49,893 nucleotides of DNA from NCBI RefSeq assembly GCF_901875635.1, contig NZ_CABFMN010000105.1:1-49893 (forward strand), read 5' to 3'. The translations under genes were made by a program, and so were the position numbers. This DNA is from Xylophilus ampelinus. GTDB taxonomy: Bacteria; Pseudomonadota; Gammaproteobacteria; Burkholderiales; Burkholderiaceae_C. Below are positions 1 to 8,873 of this stretch, piece by piece. The stretch's first letter is position 1. Each line of letters opens with the position of its first letter. The notes under the pieces were generated by a model. The model was given only the letters and a program-made list of their open reading frames with translations. It did no database searches and was not told the origin of the DNA.

Positions 1-122
1 GGGTAGGTTGAACACCTGGCTCACTTTTACTTCGGTACTACCCGCATAACTGGCTCAATTTCCGGTCGGCGCCAACACGCTGCCATTCTTGGGGTTCGCA
101 GGTCTGCGCCTTCTTGTCCAGA
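1..122. mobile_element. Probable end of an IS21-type insertion element
   Basis: No gene fits this stretch. It carries two direct repeats, TGGCTCACTTT at 17-27 and TGGCTCAATTT at 51-61, spaced 34 bases apart. Repeated short motifs near the ends are typical of IS21-family elements, and the wording of this segment resembles IS21-type ends as I remember them. The DarT-like reading frame beside it at 123-263 loses its family resemblance just before this segment, as expected if an insertion cut the toxin gene. The rest of the element would lie outside the window. The family assignment is tentative. Confidence 0.4.
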
Positions 123-263
123 TCAGGCCGCCCGCTCGGTCGCCTGCACGCTGACGTTCCCGCGAGGCAGGCATTGGTCCAGCACCCACGGTAGGTTGTC
201 GCGATGAATGATGCGGAAGATCAACGCCTTCTCGGGGTTGAGTTCGCCGTAGTGGCTAGGCAT
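123..263 (-). pseudogene. darT: 5' fragment of a DarT-like DNA ADP-ribosyltransferase toxin gene
   Basis: This 46-codon frame is too short to be noticed by a length filter. Its product begins [18 protein letters not shown] and continues with IHRDNLPWVLD, which matches the opening of the enteropathogenic E. coli type DarT toxin (roughly NPEKALIWRIVHRDNIPWILDN, recalled from memory). DarT ADP-ribosylates thymidine in single-stranded DNA and is neutralised by DarG. Resemblance fades near residue 40, and the frame then stops at 123-125. The catalytic glutamate lies in the missing C-terminal part, so the product cannot be active. The ATG (261-263) overlaps the hsdS stop by 8 bases (ATGCCTAG), the same spacing as between hsdM and hsdS. 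This indicates an original hsdM-hsdS-darT operon. darG is not in the window. Confidence 0.65.
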
Positions 264-1551
264 CTAGTGGCTCCGGGACGAGATGGTCGACTGAGACGCG
301 GCCGGTGAGCAGGTCCCGCATGAGGCCGAGTTTTTGCTGCTTCGTCTTCTCCAGATCCCTTTGAAGAGACATCAGTAGCTCATCGGCTGAGCGCAATCTA
401 GATGCGATGAGCTTCTGTTCTTCGAGCTGGACAGGGCAGGCTATCCGGAGTCGCTTGAAATACGGAAGGCCAATGGTCAGGATGGTGCTGCCCATGGCGA
501 TGTTCTCAAACGTTCGCTTGTTGAACTGCAGCCAGTAATACAGAAAGTGGTTGTCCATCTTCTGGTCGCACTTCCAACACATGAAGTGCTGACTGACTGC
601 CATCGGCTCGGTCGTGATGGCGCTTTTGCCGACGCCGGCATCTCGCGAAAGAACCACGATACCCGCTGGGTGCAGCACTGCAGACGAATTCTGAATGCCT
701 TGTTGGCTGATCTTCAGCGCTGTGTCTGAGATGTACAACTGGTCAAGGCGATGAGAGTCCGCCAAGGACACCCACTTGATGCCGCCGTTCCAGTACTCCG
801 GATAGTTTTTGTTGGGGGTGTGACCGCTGCCGCGCAATGCCAGTTTGTCGAGCAACTCGAACTGCCAGTCTGCAGGAATCCATCCGATCGCTGTTTCCTG
901 ATAGAGCTCCGGCGCCTCGCTACGGTGTGGTCGGAGTTGGCCGTTGGGCAGCACGCCGCAAGTGAACAGGTCGTGCATCAGACCGGCCTTGATCTGCTGA
1001 TACTTCGCAATCAGCTCCTCGGTCTTGCTGATGGACTCGTCGACTGACCTAAGTACAGCGGCGATGGCTTGTTGATGAGAAAGCGGCGGCAGAGGAAAGG
1101 TGAAGTTTGCAAGCGTCCCGTTTGACAGGCCATAACGGGTAGACCCAGTCGCTCGTTGGGCGAAGTAGCGCGCGGCGAGCGATGAGTTCAACTGCTTGGC
1201 CAGGAAGGCCGAATCGATGCGATCTTGCTGCGGCTTAAGTTGGGCGAGGTGATAGCCGCAAACCAGCCCGTCGATGTCGTCATCCACAACCGCGGCAATG
1301 CCGATGTCGTCAGGGGACTCAGAGTCCTTCGTTAGCAGGACATCGCCTCTTTCGACCTTGAAGCGGGCAATCTCTGCTGCCGTCGCCGACGCCAACATGA
1401 ATGGCAAATCGCGTCGAATGTAGTCGTTCGCGTACACGTCCATGTAGTTACACAGGCGCACAGGAGATTCGCCGGCCAAAGTCTTCTTATCGACATTGCT
1501 GACCCGGATGTCTGCCACGTCGCCAAGCCGTTGCGAAGGCCAGTCACTCAT
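256..1551 (-). CDS. hsdS: Type I restriction-modification system specificity subunit HsdS
   Basis: The 431-residue product is the DNA-recognition subunit of a type I restriction-modification enzyme. It has the usual two-fold design: a first target-recognition domain from the N-terminus ([17 protein letters not shown]), a central conserved helix ([20 protein letters not shown] then [17 protein letters not shown]), a second recognition domain beginning [17 protein letters not shown], and a C-terminal conserved helix ending [14 protein letters not shown] chose ATG 1549-1551 rather than the longer frame from 1593, because it overlaps the hsdM stop by 8 bases and starts just before the first domain. 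Each half should read one half of a bipartite site. The target site itself cannot be read from sequence. Confidence 0.93.
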   Translation of the reverse strand: MSDWPSQRLGDVADIRVSNVDKKTLAGESPVRLCNYMDVYANDYIRRDLPFMLASATAAEIARFKVERGDVLLTKDSESPDDIGIAAVVDDDIDGLVCGYHLAQLKPQQDRIDSAFLAKQLNSSLAARYFAQRATGSTRYGLSNGTLANFTFPLPPLSHQQAIAAVLRSVDESISKTEELIAKYQQIKAGLMHDLFTCGVLPNGQLRPHRSEAPELYQETAIGWIPADWQFELLDKLALRGSGHTPNKNYPEYWNGGIKWVSLADSHRLDQLYISDTALKISQQGIQNSSAVLHPAGIVVLSRDAGVGKSAITTEPMAVSQHFMCWKCDQKMDNHFLYYWLQFNKRTFENIAMGSTILTIGLPYFKRLRIACPVQLEEQKLIASRLRSADELLMSLQRDLEKTKQQKLGLMRDLLTGRVSVDHLVPEPLDA

Positions 1552-4330
1552 AGCCGAGCCCCGCCAGCAACGACGCCAATTCGTTCGCGGCACCGTCTCG
1601 GGCCGCCTGCAACTGTTGCGCGGTTACGGCGTACTTGCCCCAGAGGCTTTCAAGACTAGCCACGCAATGGCGCTCATCAGCAAGCAGGTACTGTCGATAG
1701 CTGGCGAACAGAACTTTGCCCAGTCGGGCCACGATCACCTGCCGCGCCTCGTCCGTGCTGATTTTCAGCCTAGCCTGCTCCACCAATTCGTCCTTCTTCG
1801 CCTGCGTGGACTTGATGGTCGCCTTCAGCGTCTTAGCCTCGTCTTCTAACGTCTTGTGGGCCGCCAGCTTTGCTTCCAGCCGCGCTGCCGCTGCCTTGGC
1901 GGTTTGGCCCGCGGCCATGGCAGCTTCGATGAGGGCGGCAGTATTCGACACGTGACCGACAGCTTGCGCCATACCCAGCACCCGCTGCCCGTTGGCGAAC
2001 TGTGCATCCTTGACCGCGAAGCCCTCGGTGCAGTGGTGGGCCTTGTCAGCGCCTTTGGGCAGCAAACCAGCGGCCTTGATCTCGGTAAACAGATCGGCGA
2101 CGGCGCCCTTGAGGGTCTTGAGCTGGGCCTTCCATTCGGCGGTGGCTTCCTTCAGCTCTTCCTTTCGCGTCTTCACCTCATCCGCCGGCAGCACGCCCGA
2201 GTCGTCGGTGTCTCCGTAGCCCTCTTCGCTGGCTGCGACAAATAGGCCCTGGAGTTCAACCAAGCGGGCATGCTGCTGCTCCAGCTCAGCCAGCACCTGC
2301 GGGAATTGGCTTTGCAGGATGTCGTCGTCCGGAATCAGCTCCGGGCCCCAGCCGCTGGCGAAGATGGACTTCAGGTCCGAGGCCAGCAGCTTGTAGAAGT
2401 TGGCAAACGCGCCGCGCACCTGGAAGCGATTCAATAGATGCTGCTCGGCGAAGGCGCGTTCGATGCTGTCCAGCAGCTTGGCGCGCAGCTCGTACACGTT
2501 GTGTGGCCGGGCATGCTGATTGTCGGCATCGGGTGCCAGGGCTTCCACTAGCGGCAGGTGCTTCTGCCACCAAGCTTCCAGTTCGCCCATGAACTGGGCG
2601 TGGCGCTGCTGCACGCCAGGGTGCTGCTTCACCAACTCGGCGATGGCGCGTTTGTCTTGGGCGATGGCGGTGGTGAAGTCGGCGTACAGGGTGCCATGCT
2701 CGGGCGCTTCACGGGGCGTGAAGCAGGCGTCGCGCAGGCCGCTGTATTTGCTCCAGAAGTGGGCCAGGGCCTCCACCTCGGGCATGGGCACGCCACCGTG
2801 CAGGTGGGCACGCACGTCATGCGGCTCGGGCGGTGGTGCGTTGTCCACATAGCGGCGGATGTTGCAGTTGTAGTCCTCTGCCTGGATCTGCTCGACGGAC
2901 ACGAGCTCCGCATACCGCTCGATGCGCCGGCCCGTGCGATAGGCGTTGACGATCTTGTCCACGTCTTCGGGCCGCAGGTGGTTCTGGGCCTTGCCTTCAC
3001 GGTACTCCCGGTCGGCATTGATGAAGAGCACGTGCTTCCGATCCTGGGCGCCCGCCTTGTTGAGCACCAGGATGCAGGCGGGGATGCCTGTGCCATAGAA
3101 CAGGTTGGCAGGCAGGCCGATCACCGCCTCCAGATAGCCCTTGTCGATGATGTACTGGCGCGCCTCGCGCTCTTCTCCGCCGCGGAACAGAACGCCGTGC
3201 GGCATCACCGTGGCCATGCGCCCATCGCTCTTCAGCACGGCCAGCATGTGCTGCACGAACATCAGGTCCGCCTTCTTGCCCTTCTCGGGCATCCACACGT
3301 GGAAGCGGCCGGGGAAAGCAATGGGTTCCTTCTTCTTGGCGCCGCTGCCATCGTCCTTGGACTTCGTCTTGGCGTAGTTCTGGCTGAAGGGCGGGTTGGC
3401 CAGCACGCGGTCGAAGCGCATTAGCTCGCCGGTGGTCGGATCCAGGTGCCTGGGGTCGGCCAACGTGTCGGCATTGCGGATGTCGGCGTGCGAGATGCCA
3501 TGCAGCAGCATGTTCATCTTGCAGATGGACCACACGGTGCCCATCTTTTCCTGGCCGAACAGCGATAAGTTCTGCGAGTCCCCACCGCACTCGCGCACGT
3601 AGTCGCGCGCCTGGATCAGCATGCCGCCTGAGCCGACAGTTGGGTCATATACCCGCATGTTGTCGGTCGGGTCGCAGATCTCAACGCACACCCGCACCAC
3701 CTCGGCTGGTGTGTAGAACTCACCAGCCTTCTTGCCGGCCGAGTCGGCGAAGTGCTTGATCAGCCATTCATAGGCCGCGCCTAGGAGGTCGGGGAACTCG
3801 AAGTCGTCATCGTGCAGCGGGATCTTCTCGAAGTTCTGGATGAAGTCGACCAACGTGTCGTCGTCAAGCGTGTTCTGCCCGATCTTGCGATTGAAGTTGA
3901 TGGTCTCCTTGAGCACGTCTTCCAGCGCGTCGGAGTTGGCTTCTTCCAGCGCGGCGAGCGCCTTGTTCAGTGCGGAGCCGACGTTCTCCTTCACGTGCTT
4001 CAGTGCCGGGCGCAGCTGAGGCTCGCCGTTCACCCATTCGGTCCAAGGCTCGCTCCAGCGCGCGCGAGGCGGCACGTAGAAGTACTTGCCAGAGTACTGG
4101 TCGGCGTCTTCCTGCAGCGCGGCGATGTCTTCGGGCGACATGCCTGCAGCTTCGCCCTCGCGGCGGATTTCTTCGCGGCGCTGGTCGAACAGATCACTGG
4201 CGCGCTTGAGGAACAGCATGCCGAAGATGTATTCCTTGTACTCACTGGCGTCCATGTTCCCGCGCAGGTCGTCACAGGCGGTAAGCAGCAGATTTTCGAG
4301 ACGAGAGAGCGTTAACTTGGCGTGAGGCAT
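1544..4330 (-). CDS. hsdM: Type I restriction-modification system methyltransferase subunit HsdM (long form)
   Basis: This is an N6-adenine DNA methyltransferase, the modification subunit of the type I system. From the ATG at 4328-4330 the N-terminal HsdM helical domain ([18 protein letters not shown]) comes first. The SAM-binding motif [10 protein letters not shown] follows at about residues 229-238 and the catalytic NPPF at 312-315. At 928 residues it is much longer than the classical form of about 500. The extra C-terminal half is predicted helical, with a likely coiled coil ([19 protein letters not shown]) and a conserved-looking end. Long forms of this kind are known in type I systems. 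A GTG at 4358-4360 is an alternative start; neither start has a clear ribosome site. It overlaps hsdS by 8 bases. No hsdR lies in the window. Confidence 0.93.
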   Translation of the reverse strand: MPHAKLTLSRLENLLLTACDDLRGNMDASEYKEYIFGMLFLKRASDLFDQRREEIRREGEAAGMSPEDIAALQEDADQYSGKYFYVPPRARWSEPWTEWVNGEPQLRPALKHVKENVGSALNKALAALEEANSDALEDVLKETINFNRKIGQNTLDDDTLVDFIQNFEKIPLHDDDFEFPDLLGAAYEWLIKHFADSAGKKAGEFYTPAEVVRVCVEICDPTDNMRVYDPTVGSGGMLIQARDYVRECGGDSQNLSLFGQEKMGTVWSICKMNMLLHGISHADIRNADTLADPRHLDPTTGELMRFDRVLANPPFSQNYAKTKSKDDGSGAKKKEPIAFPGRFHVWMPEKGKKADLMFVQHMLAVLKSDGRMATVMPHGVLFRGGEEREARQYIIDKGYLEAVIGLPANLFYGTGIPACILVLNKAGAQDRKHVLFINADREYREGKAQNHLRPEDVDKIVNAYRTGRRIERYAELVSVEQIQAEDYNCNIRRYVDNAPPPEPHDVRAHLHGGVPMPEVEALAHFWSKYSGLRDACFTPREAPEHGTLYADFTTAIAQDKRAIAELVKQHPGVQQRHAQFMGELEAWWQKHLPLVEALAPDADNQHARPHNVYELRAKLLDSIERAFAEQHLLNRFQVRGAFANFYKLLASDLKSIFASGWGPELIPDDDILQSQFPQVLAELEQQHARLVELQGLFVAASEEGYGDTDDSGVLPADEVKTRKEELKEATAEWKAQLKTLKGAVADLFTEIKAAGLLPKGADKAHHCTEGFAVKDAQFANGQRVLGMAQAVGHVSNTAALIEAAMAAGQTAKAAAARLEAKLAAHKTLEDEAKTLKATIKSTQAKKDELVEQARLKISTDEARQVIVARLGKVLFASYRQYLLADERHCVASLESLWGKYAVTAQQLQAARDGAANELASLLAGLGYE

Positions 4331-4377
4331 GAATGCTGGTTGTTCGAAGGATGCGCGCACGTGCTGCTCAAGAGAAG

Positions 4378-4605
4378 TCAGCCTTCTTCTGCGATGTGTT
4401 CGAGCAAGTCAGACACGGGGCAGCCAAAGTACGCACACAGCTTGTCGACGATGTCGGTGCCAGTGCTGTAGCCACGATGATTCAAGATTTTGGAAAGCGT
4501 CATTCGGTTAACACCCGAACCTTCAGCTACGTCCAGGATCGTGATGCGTCGCGCATCCCTGAACTGCTTTTTTTCAATCTGCTCGCGTAGCTTGAATCGG
4601 ATCAC
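4378..4605 (-). CDS. Small XRE/Cro-type helix-turn-helix regulator
   Basis: This 75-residue single-domain protein is almost entirely a Cro/C1-type DNA-binding fold. It runs from [20 protein letters not shown] through a helix-turn-helix ([20 protein letters not shown]) to [14 protein letters not shown] helix 5 ([19 protein letters not shown]). Family members usually start M-IRFKL, so I chose the GTG at 4603-4605 over the TTG at 4618-4620. It lies 47 bases upstream of hsdM on the same strand and probably controls the restriction operon, in the manner of controller proteins. An AT-rich inverted repeat at 4661-4686 upstream is a candidate operator. Function as a repressor or activator is inferred from context only. 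Confidence 0.8.
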   Translation of the reverse strand: MIRFKLREQIEKKQFRDARRITILDVAEGSGVNRMTLSKILNHRGYSTGTDIVDKLCAYFGCPVSDLLEHIAEEG

Positions 4606-4926
4606 GCGGTCACTCGGCAACTTCGATGAATCAACAACCTGAATCGATTATTTTTATATTCAAATGGAACATCAGATTTTCATTTGATTATTTGCATCAT
4701 CATACAGTTACAAGCGATGGCTTGGGATAGCAGCCTGCGATGACGCACCTTGAAAGCTGCGTCATTTCGGGGCCGAGAGGTATCAGCGCCCTTCGGCTCG
4801 AGATCGGCACGGGGGACTCACGGCTGCTTATATCGGCGCCGCCGTGGCATCCACGCAAGCGTTAGCCGCCGCCGTCTGTTGCGCGGCCGGCTCGGCCAGT
4901 GTGGGGCGCCCCCGAGCCCAAGACGC
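4606..4926. other. AT-rich promoter region and unassigned spacer
   Basis: No gene is supported here. The part at 4621-4720 is strikingly AT-rich compared with the rest of the window and is the likely promoter of the regulator-hsdMS operon on the minus strand. At 4740-4747 and 4758-4765 an 8-base perfect inverted repeat (ATGACGCA / TGCGTCAT) could form a small hairpin, but no T-run follows on either strand. The remainder up to 4926 is GC-rich with no recognisable feature. The composition change near 4720 probably marks the edge of the acquired block. Confidence 0.5.
4661..4686. promoter_or_regulatory. Candidate operator for the XRE regulator
   Basis: CAAATG (4661-4666) and CATTTG (4681-4686) form an inverted repeat around a 14-base spacer in the AT-rich region upstream of the XRE gene. 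A short direct repeat GATTATTT occurs on both sides (4646-4653 and 4686-4693). Binding by the neighbouring regulator is inference. Confidence 0.25.
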
Positions 4927-5390
4927 TCACGCCGGTGACGTCAACACCTCACACCCCTCCCCCGTCACCGCCACTATGTGCTCCCACTGCGCCGACAGCG
5001 ACCGGTCCTTGGTGACCACGGTCCAGCCGTCGGGCAGGTGGCGGATGTCGCGGGCGCCGGCGTTGAGCATGGGCTCGATGGTGAAGACCATGCCGGGCTC
5101 GAGCACGAGGCCTTCGCCGCGGCGGCCATCCTGCAGCACGTTGGGCTCGTCGTGGTAGATGCGGCCGATGCCGTGGCCGCAGAACTCGCGTACGACGCTG
5201 AAGCGCTCGCGCTGCGCAACCGACTGAATGGCGTGGCCCACGTCGCCCAGGGTGGTGCCGGGGCGCACCTGGGCGATGCCGGCCATCATGGCTTCGTGGG
5301 TGGTCTCGACCAGCCGGCGGGCCAGCACGCCGGGCGTGCCCACGTCGTGCATGCAGCTGGTGTCGCCGAACCAGCCTTCGGTGCCGCCGC
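4927..5390 (-). pseudogene. map: Methionine aminopeptidase, N-terminally truncated remnant
   Basis: The frame encodes the C-terminal 155 or so residues of a type I methionine aminopeptidase, which removes the initiator Met and normally has about 260 residues. Visible metal-site motifs are GDTS (second Asp ligand), CGHGIG (His ligand), TIEPM (Glu ligand) and QWEH (last Glu ligand). The first Asp ligand, in the strand preceding WFGDTS, and about 100 upstream residues are missing. Upstream of residue GGGTEGWFGDTS the frame simply runs antiframe through the end of the hemolysin III gene, so the open frame to 5475 is not a real N-terminus. The intact reading frame suggests a fairly recent deletion that joined the two genes. 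A complete map copy must exist elsewhere. Confidence 0.8.
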
Positions 5391-5392
5391 CC

Positions 5393-6043
5393 TCAGGCGG
5401 CCGAATGCCACAACGCCGCAAAGAAGTGGCACGTGCTGCCCCCCAGCACGAACAGGTGCCACACGAAGTGCGCATACCGCACCCGTGAATCGAGCAAAAA
5501 CACCACCGCCCCCAGCGTGTACGACACGCCCCCGGCCAGCAGCCACCACAGCCCCGCGGCCGACATGCGCTCGATGAGCGGCACGGCGGCCACCACGGCG
5601 ACCCAGCCCATGGCGACGTACAGGCCCGTGGACCAGAGCGGGTGCTTCAGCCGATCCAACAGCTTGGCGCCCACGCCGAGGGCGGCGGCGGCCCACACGA
5701 TGGCGAACAGCGACCAGCCCCAGGCGCCCTTGAGCACGCCCAGCACATAGGGCATGTAGCTGCCGGCGATGAAGAGGTAGATCGACGCGTGGTCGAGCCG
5801 GTTGAACCAGCCCTTGGCGCGGCCGGCCGGCAGCGCGTGGTACAGCGTGGAGACGAGGTACAGCAGGATGGCCGTGCCCGCGAACACGCTGGCGGCGACG
5901 ACCTGCGCCGGGTCGCCGCGTTGCGCGGCGTGCTGCACGAGGATGGGGAGCGACGCGATGGCGAGCAGGCAGCCCAAACCATGGCTGATGGCGTTGGCGA
6001 TTTCTTCGCCGGGGGTCTGGTCACGGATGAGGGTGGCGGCCAT
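5393..6043 (-). CDS. Hemolysin III / TrhA family membrane protein
   Basis: This 216-residue protein of the PAQR/hemolysin III family has about seven hydrophobic segments. Family signatures include GEEIANAISHGLGCLLAI near the N-terminus, STLYHAL, a central RLDHASIYLFIAGSY, and a C-terminal HFVWHLFVLGGSTCHFFA. The His residues in these segments are the conserved putative zinc ligands. TrhA-type proteins affect membrane energy or lipid homeostasis; haemolytic activity is historical naming. I chose the ATG at 6041-6043 because upstream codons look unlike protein. The stop codon lies at the exact edge of the truncated map gene, so the 3' end marks a deletion junction. The coding part itself appears complete. 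Confidence 0.88.
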   Translation of the reverse strand: MAATLIRDQTPGEEIANAISHGLGCLLAIASLPILVQHAAQRGDPAQVVAASVFAGTAILLYLVSTLYHALPAGRAKGWFNRLDHASIYLFIAGSYMPYVLGVLKGAWGWSLFAIVWAAAALGVGAKLLDRLKHPLWSTGLYVAMGWVAVVAAVPLIERMSAAGLWWLLAGGVSYTLGAVVFLLDSRVRYAHFVWHLFVLGGSTCHFFAALWHSAA

Positions 6044-6194
6044 GAGGGGAAGACGGGCGGGCGTGTGCGGTTTGCAAGCTGGCAAGCAACACGCGGGCCA
6101 CGTCTGGGTGGGTGCGGGTGCGATGGCCGATGCTAGCGGGGCGGGATGACAGGCGGGCGTCGATGTCCACACCGGCGCGCGGGGGTGGCGGGCG

Positions 6195-6236
6195 GTGTGC
6201 CCTCACCCCGGCCCTCTCCCAGAGGGAGAGGGAGGA
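6195..6236. repeat. GC-rich extragenic palindrome, copy 1
   Basis: The segment GTGTGCCCTCACCCCGGCCC is followed by CTCCCAGAGGGAGAGGGAGG, with a CCCTCTCCC / GGGAGAGGG arm pair. A nearly identical copy in the same orientation lies at 7251-7291, so the two copies bracket the M48 peptidase gene. Palindromes of this wording are common between genes in Burkholderiales, as I recall. It may act as a weak terminator for the peptidase gene. Confidence 0.7.
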
Positions 6237-6252
6237 AGAAAGAGGAAAGGGC

Positions 6253-7137
6253 TCAGCCCTTGCCAGTGGCGGCGCGGTACAGGCCCTCGACCTTGGGCAC
6301 GTTGGCCTCCAGCCGCTTGATGCGGTCGGGGCCGGTGGGGTGGGTCGACAGGAAGCTCAGCGCACCGGGCGTGCCCTTGGCGTTGCCGACCTTGGCCATC
6401 TTGTTCCACAGGCTGACGGAGGCTTTGGGGTCGTAGCCCGCGCGGGCGGCCAGCTCCAGGCCGACGAGGTCGGCTTCGGTCTCGTCGTCGCGGCTGAATT
6501 TGAGGGCCAGCAACTGCGAGCTGCCGCGCGCCGCCAGGTCGCCCCACTGGCCAAGGCCGAGCATGGCGGCGCCCATCTGCAACGCGGCGCTGGTGCCGGT
6601 GGTCTTGGCCAAGCGTTCGCGGGCGTGCTCGCGCAGGGCGTGCGCCATCTCGTGGCCCATGACCATGGCGATCTCGTCGTCGCTGAGCTTGAGCTGGTCG
6701 AGGATGCCGGTGAAGAAGGCGATCTTGCCGCCGGGCATGCAGAAGGCGTTCACCTGCTGGCTGCCGATGAGGTTGACCTCCCACTTCCAGCCGGCGGCGC
6801 GCTCGTTCCACTTGGGGGCGAAGGGGATCATCTTCCTGGCGATGGCGCGCAGCTTCTGCAGCTGGGGGTTGCTTTCGGGCGCCAGCGCCTTCTTGGCCTG
6901 GGCCTGCTGCAGCAGTTGGCCGTACTGCTGCACGGCGGCTTTTTCCAGCGCCTCGGCAGGGACGAGGGTGCGCGTCATCGACGGCTTGCCGACGTCGACC
7001 TGGGCCAGGGCGGGGCCGGTGACGGCCGTGGCTGCGGCGGCGAGCAGGAAGGCGCGGCGGGCGTGCCAGGGCGCGGCCGGGTCGGCGTGGGAAGACGACG
7101 AGCTGATGGAGAAAGGGGCGGCGCAGCGCTGGCACAT
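6253..7137 (-). CDS. M48 family zinc metallopeptidase, exported
   Basis: The 294-residue product is an M48-type endopeptidase. It has an N-terminal export signal with a pair of arginines and a hydrophobic run (ARRAFLLAAAATAVTGPALA) and most likely acts in the periplasm. The zinc motif is HEMAH within MVMGHEMAHALREHARE, and the third ligand is the Glu of DDETEADLVGLELAARAGY. Relatives such as LoiP and BepA take part in outer-membrane protein quality control, but the TPR domain of BepA is not seen. I chose the ATG at 7135-7137 because the longer frame upstream runs through a repeat. Two Cys at the extreme N-terminus (CQRC) precede the signal and are odd. The gene stands alone between two palindrome copies. 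Confidence 0.88.
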   Translation of the reverse strand: MCQRCAAPFSISSSSSHADPAAPWHARRAFLLAAAATAVTGPALAQVDVGKPSMTRTLVPAEALEKAAVQQYGQLLQQAQAKKALAPESNPQLQKLRAIARKMIPFAPKWNERAAGWKWEVNLIGSQQVNAFCMPGGKIAFFTGILDQLKLSDDEIAMVMGHEMAHALREHARERLAKTTGTSAALQMGAAMLGLGQWGDLAARGSSQLLALKFSRDDETEADLVGLELAARAGYDPKASVSLWNKMAKVGNAKGTPGALSFLSTHPTGPDRIKRLEANVPKVEGLYRAATGKG

Positions 7138-7250
7138 GGGCGGGAAGATAGGGGCGCGGCGGCAAAAACCCAAGCGATGGGTGGGTGGGGGCAAGGGCAT
7201 TGGTTGGGCCGCCCCTGGGCTTTGATCGTGCGGGCGCTGGTGCAAAGGGC

Positions 7251-7291
7251 GTGTGCCCTCACCCCGGCCCTCTCCCAGGGGGAGAGGGAGG
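7251..7291. repeat. GC-rich extragenic palindrome, copy 2
   Basis: This is a near-identical copy of the element at 6195-6236 in the same orientation, differing mainly at the AGAGG / GGGG position in its centre. It lies between the diverging M48 peptidase and AmpG-like genes. Confidence 0.7.
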
Positions 7292-7346
7292 AATGCGGGT
7301 GGGCGCTCAGGCCCGGCGGCGCACGGCTCGGGGAGAATGGCGGCCC

Positions 7347-8729
7347 ATGTCCGTTCCCCCACGCAGCGCTGCCGACACGGTGGCCTCACGCGCCGAGCCG
7401 GCCGCATCCGCCGAGGCGCCCGCCAAGCTCCCCTGGCACGAAACGCTCAAGGTCTACCTGGAACCCGCGACGCTGCGCATGTTCGCGCTGGGCTTCGCGG
7501 CCGGGCTGCCGCTGCTGCTGGTGCTGGGCACGCTGAGTTTTCGGCTGCGCGAGGCGGGCATCGACCGCGCCACCATCGGCTACCTGAGCTGGGTGGGCCT
7601 GGCCTACGGCTTCAAGTGGGTGTGGGCGCCGCTGGTCGACCGTCTGCCGCTGCCGCCGCTGACCACGCTGCTGGGGCGCCGGCGGGGCTGGCTGCTGTTC
7701 GCGCAGGCGATGGTGGTCGTGGGGCTGGTGGGCATGGCGATGAACGACCCGCGCGCCGGGCTGGAGCCGCTGGTGTGGTGCGCGCTGCTGGTGGCCTTCG
7801 GCTCGGCGACGCAGGACATCGCGCTGGACGCCTTTCGCATCGAGTCGGCCGAGACGCGCAAGCAGGCGGCGCTGGCCGCGGCCTACCAGACGGGCTACCG
7901 CCTCGCGATGATCTGGGCCGGCGCGGGGGTGCTGTGGGTGGCGGCCTGGGCCGAGATGTCGGCGGCCCCGGCCACCACCGCCGGCTACCAGGACGGCGCC
8001 TGGCGCACGGCCTACCTGGTGATGGCCGCGTCGATGGTGGTGGGCGTGCTGACGGTGCTGTTCTCGCCCGAGCCGGCGCGGCGCGAATTGCCGCCGGCGA
8101 AGAACGCGGCCGACTGGCTGCGCAGCGCGCTGGTCGAGCCCTTTGCCGACTTCATCCGCCGCTACCGCTGGCAGGCGGCGCTGATCCTGGCGCTGATCGC
8201 CATCTACCGCATCAGCGACGTGGTGATGGGCATCATGGCCAACCCCTTCTACGTGGACATGGGCTTCACCAAGGACGAGGTGGCCACGGTGAGCAAGATC
8301 TACGGCGTGGTGATGACGCTGGTGGGCGCCTTCGTGGGCGGCGTGCTGTCGATGCGCCTGGGCGTGATGCGGGTGCTGATGCTGGGCGCGGTGCTCAGCG
8401 CCGCGAGCAACCTGCTCTTCGCCTGGCTGGGCACGCGCGGGCACGACGTCTCGGCGCTGGTGGCGGTGGTGTCGGCCGACAACCTGGCCGGCGGCATCGC
8501 GTCGGCGGCCTTCATCGCCTACCTGTCGAGCCTGACGAACGTGAGTTATTCGGCCACGCAGTACGCGCTTTTCAGCTCGATGATGCTGCTGCTGCCGAAG
8601 TTCATCGCGGGCTACTCGGGCGTGTTCGTCGATGCTTTTGGTTACCAGATGTTCTTCGTCGGTACCGCCTTGCTGGGGGTGCCGGTGCTGCTGCTGGTGG
8701 CCTTGGCCTCTCGAGCCAAAAAGGCTTGA
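7347..8729 (+). CDS. ampG: AmpG-like muropeptide permease (MFS)
   Basis: This 460-residue polytopic membrane protein of the major facilitator superfamily matches AmpG, which imports anhydro-muropeptides for cell-wall recycling. The N-terminal signature MFALGFAAGLPLLLVLGTLS and the following GIDRATIGYLSWVGLAYGFK with WAPLVDRLPLP are characteristic. About 12 transmembrane helices are visible. The ATG at 7347-7349 was chosen because the frame upstream reads through the palindrome at 7251-7291. The last codons (RAKKA) and the stop are supplied by a copy of the 55-nt double-hairpin repeat (8714-8771). The native C-terminus may therefore have been replaced. I did not see AmpC/AmpR-type beta-lactamase genes nearby. 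Confidence 0.85.
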   Translation: MSVPPRSAADTVASRAEPAASAEAPAKLPWHETLKVYLEPATLRMFALGFAAGLPLLLVLGTLSFRLREAGIDRATIGYLSWVGLAYGFKWVWAPLVDRLPLPPLTTLLGRRRGWLLFAQAMVVVGLVGMAMNDPRAGLEPLVWCALLVAFGSATQDIALDAFRIESAETRKQAALAAAYQTGYRLAMIWAGAGVLWVAAWAEMSAAPATTAGYQDGAWRTAYLVMAASMVVGVLTVLFSPEPARRELPPAKNAADWLRSALVEPFADFIRRYRWQAALILALIAIYRISDVVMGIMANPFYVDMGFTKDEVATVSKIYGVVMTLVGAFVGGVLSMRLGVMRVLMLGAVLSAASNLLFAWLGTRGHDVSALVAVVSADNLAGGIASAAFIAYLSSLTNVSYSATQYALFSSMMLLLPKFIAGYSGVFVDAFGYQMFFVGTALLGVPVLLLVALASRAKKA

Positions 8730-8771
8730 AACGCCCGCTAGCCGGGCGCCAACAGCTATCGATTCGATAGC
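8714..8771 (-). repeat. 55-nt double-hairpin repeat, copy E
   Basis: Read on the minus strand, it starts with the perfect hairpin GCTATCGAATCGATAGC, followed by a second GC-rich hairpin (GCGCCCGGCTAGCGGGCG) and an AAGCC-T-rich tail. It matches the other five copies in the window in order and spacing. It overlaps the end of the AmpG-like gene and includes that gene's stop codon (8727-8729). Confidence 0.75.
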
Positions 8772-8873
8772 AAACCGGCGTGCGTTGTTTTGCGCTGTGC
8801 GCCGACATCGGGCCGCAGACGGGCTGGTACGCTCGGCGCTCCCCCTCCCGGCCACATTCCTGACACACCGATC

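Noticed and set aside
4740..4765. 8-base inverted repeat ATGACGCA / TGCGTCAT as a terminator
   Set aside because: No T-run follows on either strand, and there is no gene whose end it would serve well.
5391..5475. N-terminal 28 codons of the open frame containing the map remnant
   Set aside because: They are an out-of-frame reading of the hemolysin III 3' end and do not resemble any aminopeptidase N-terminus.
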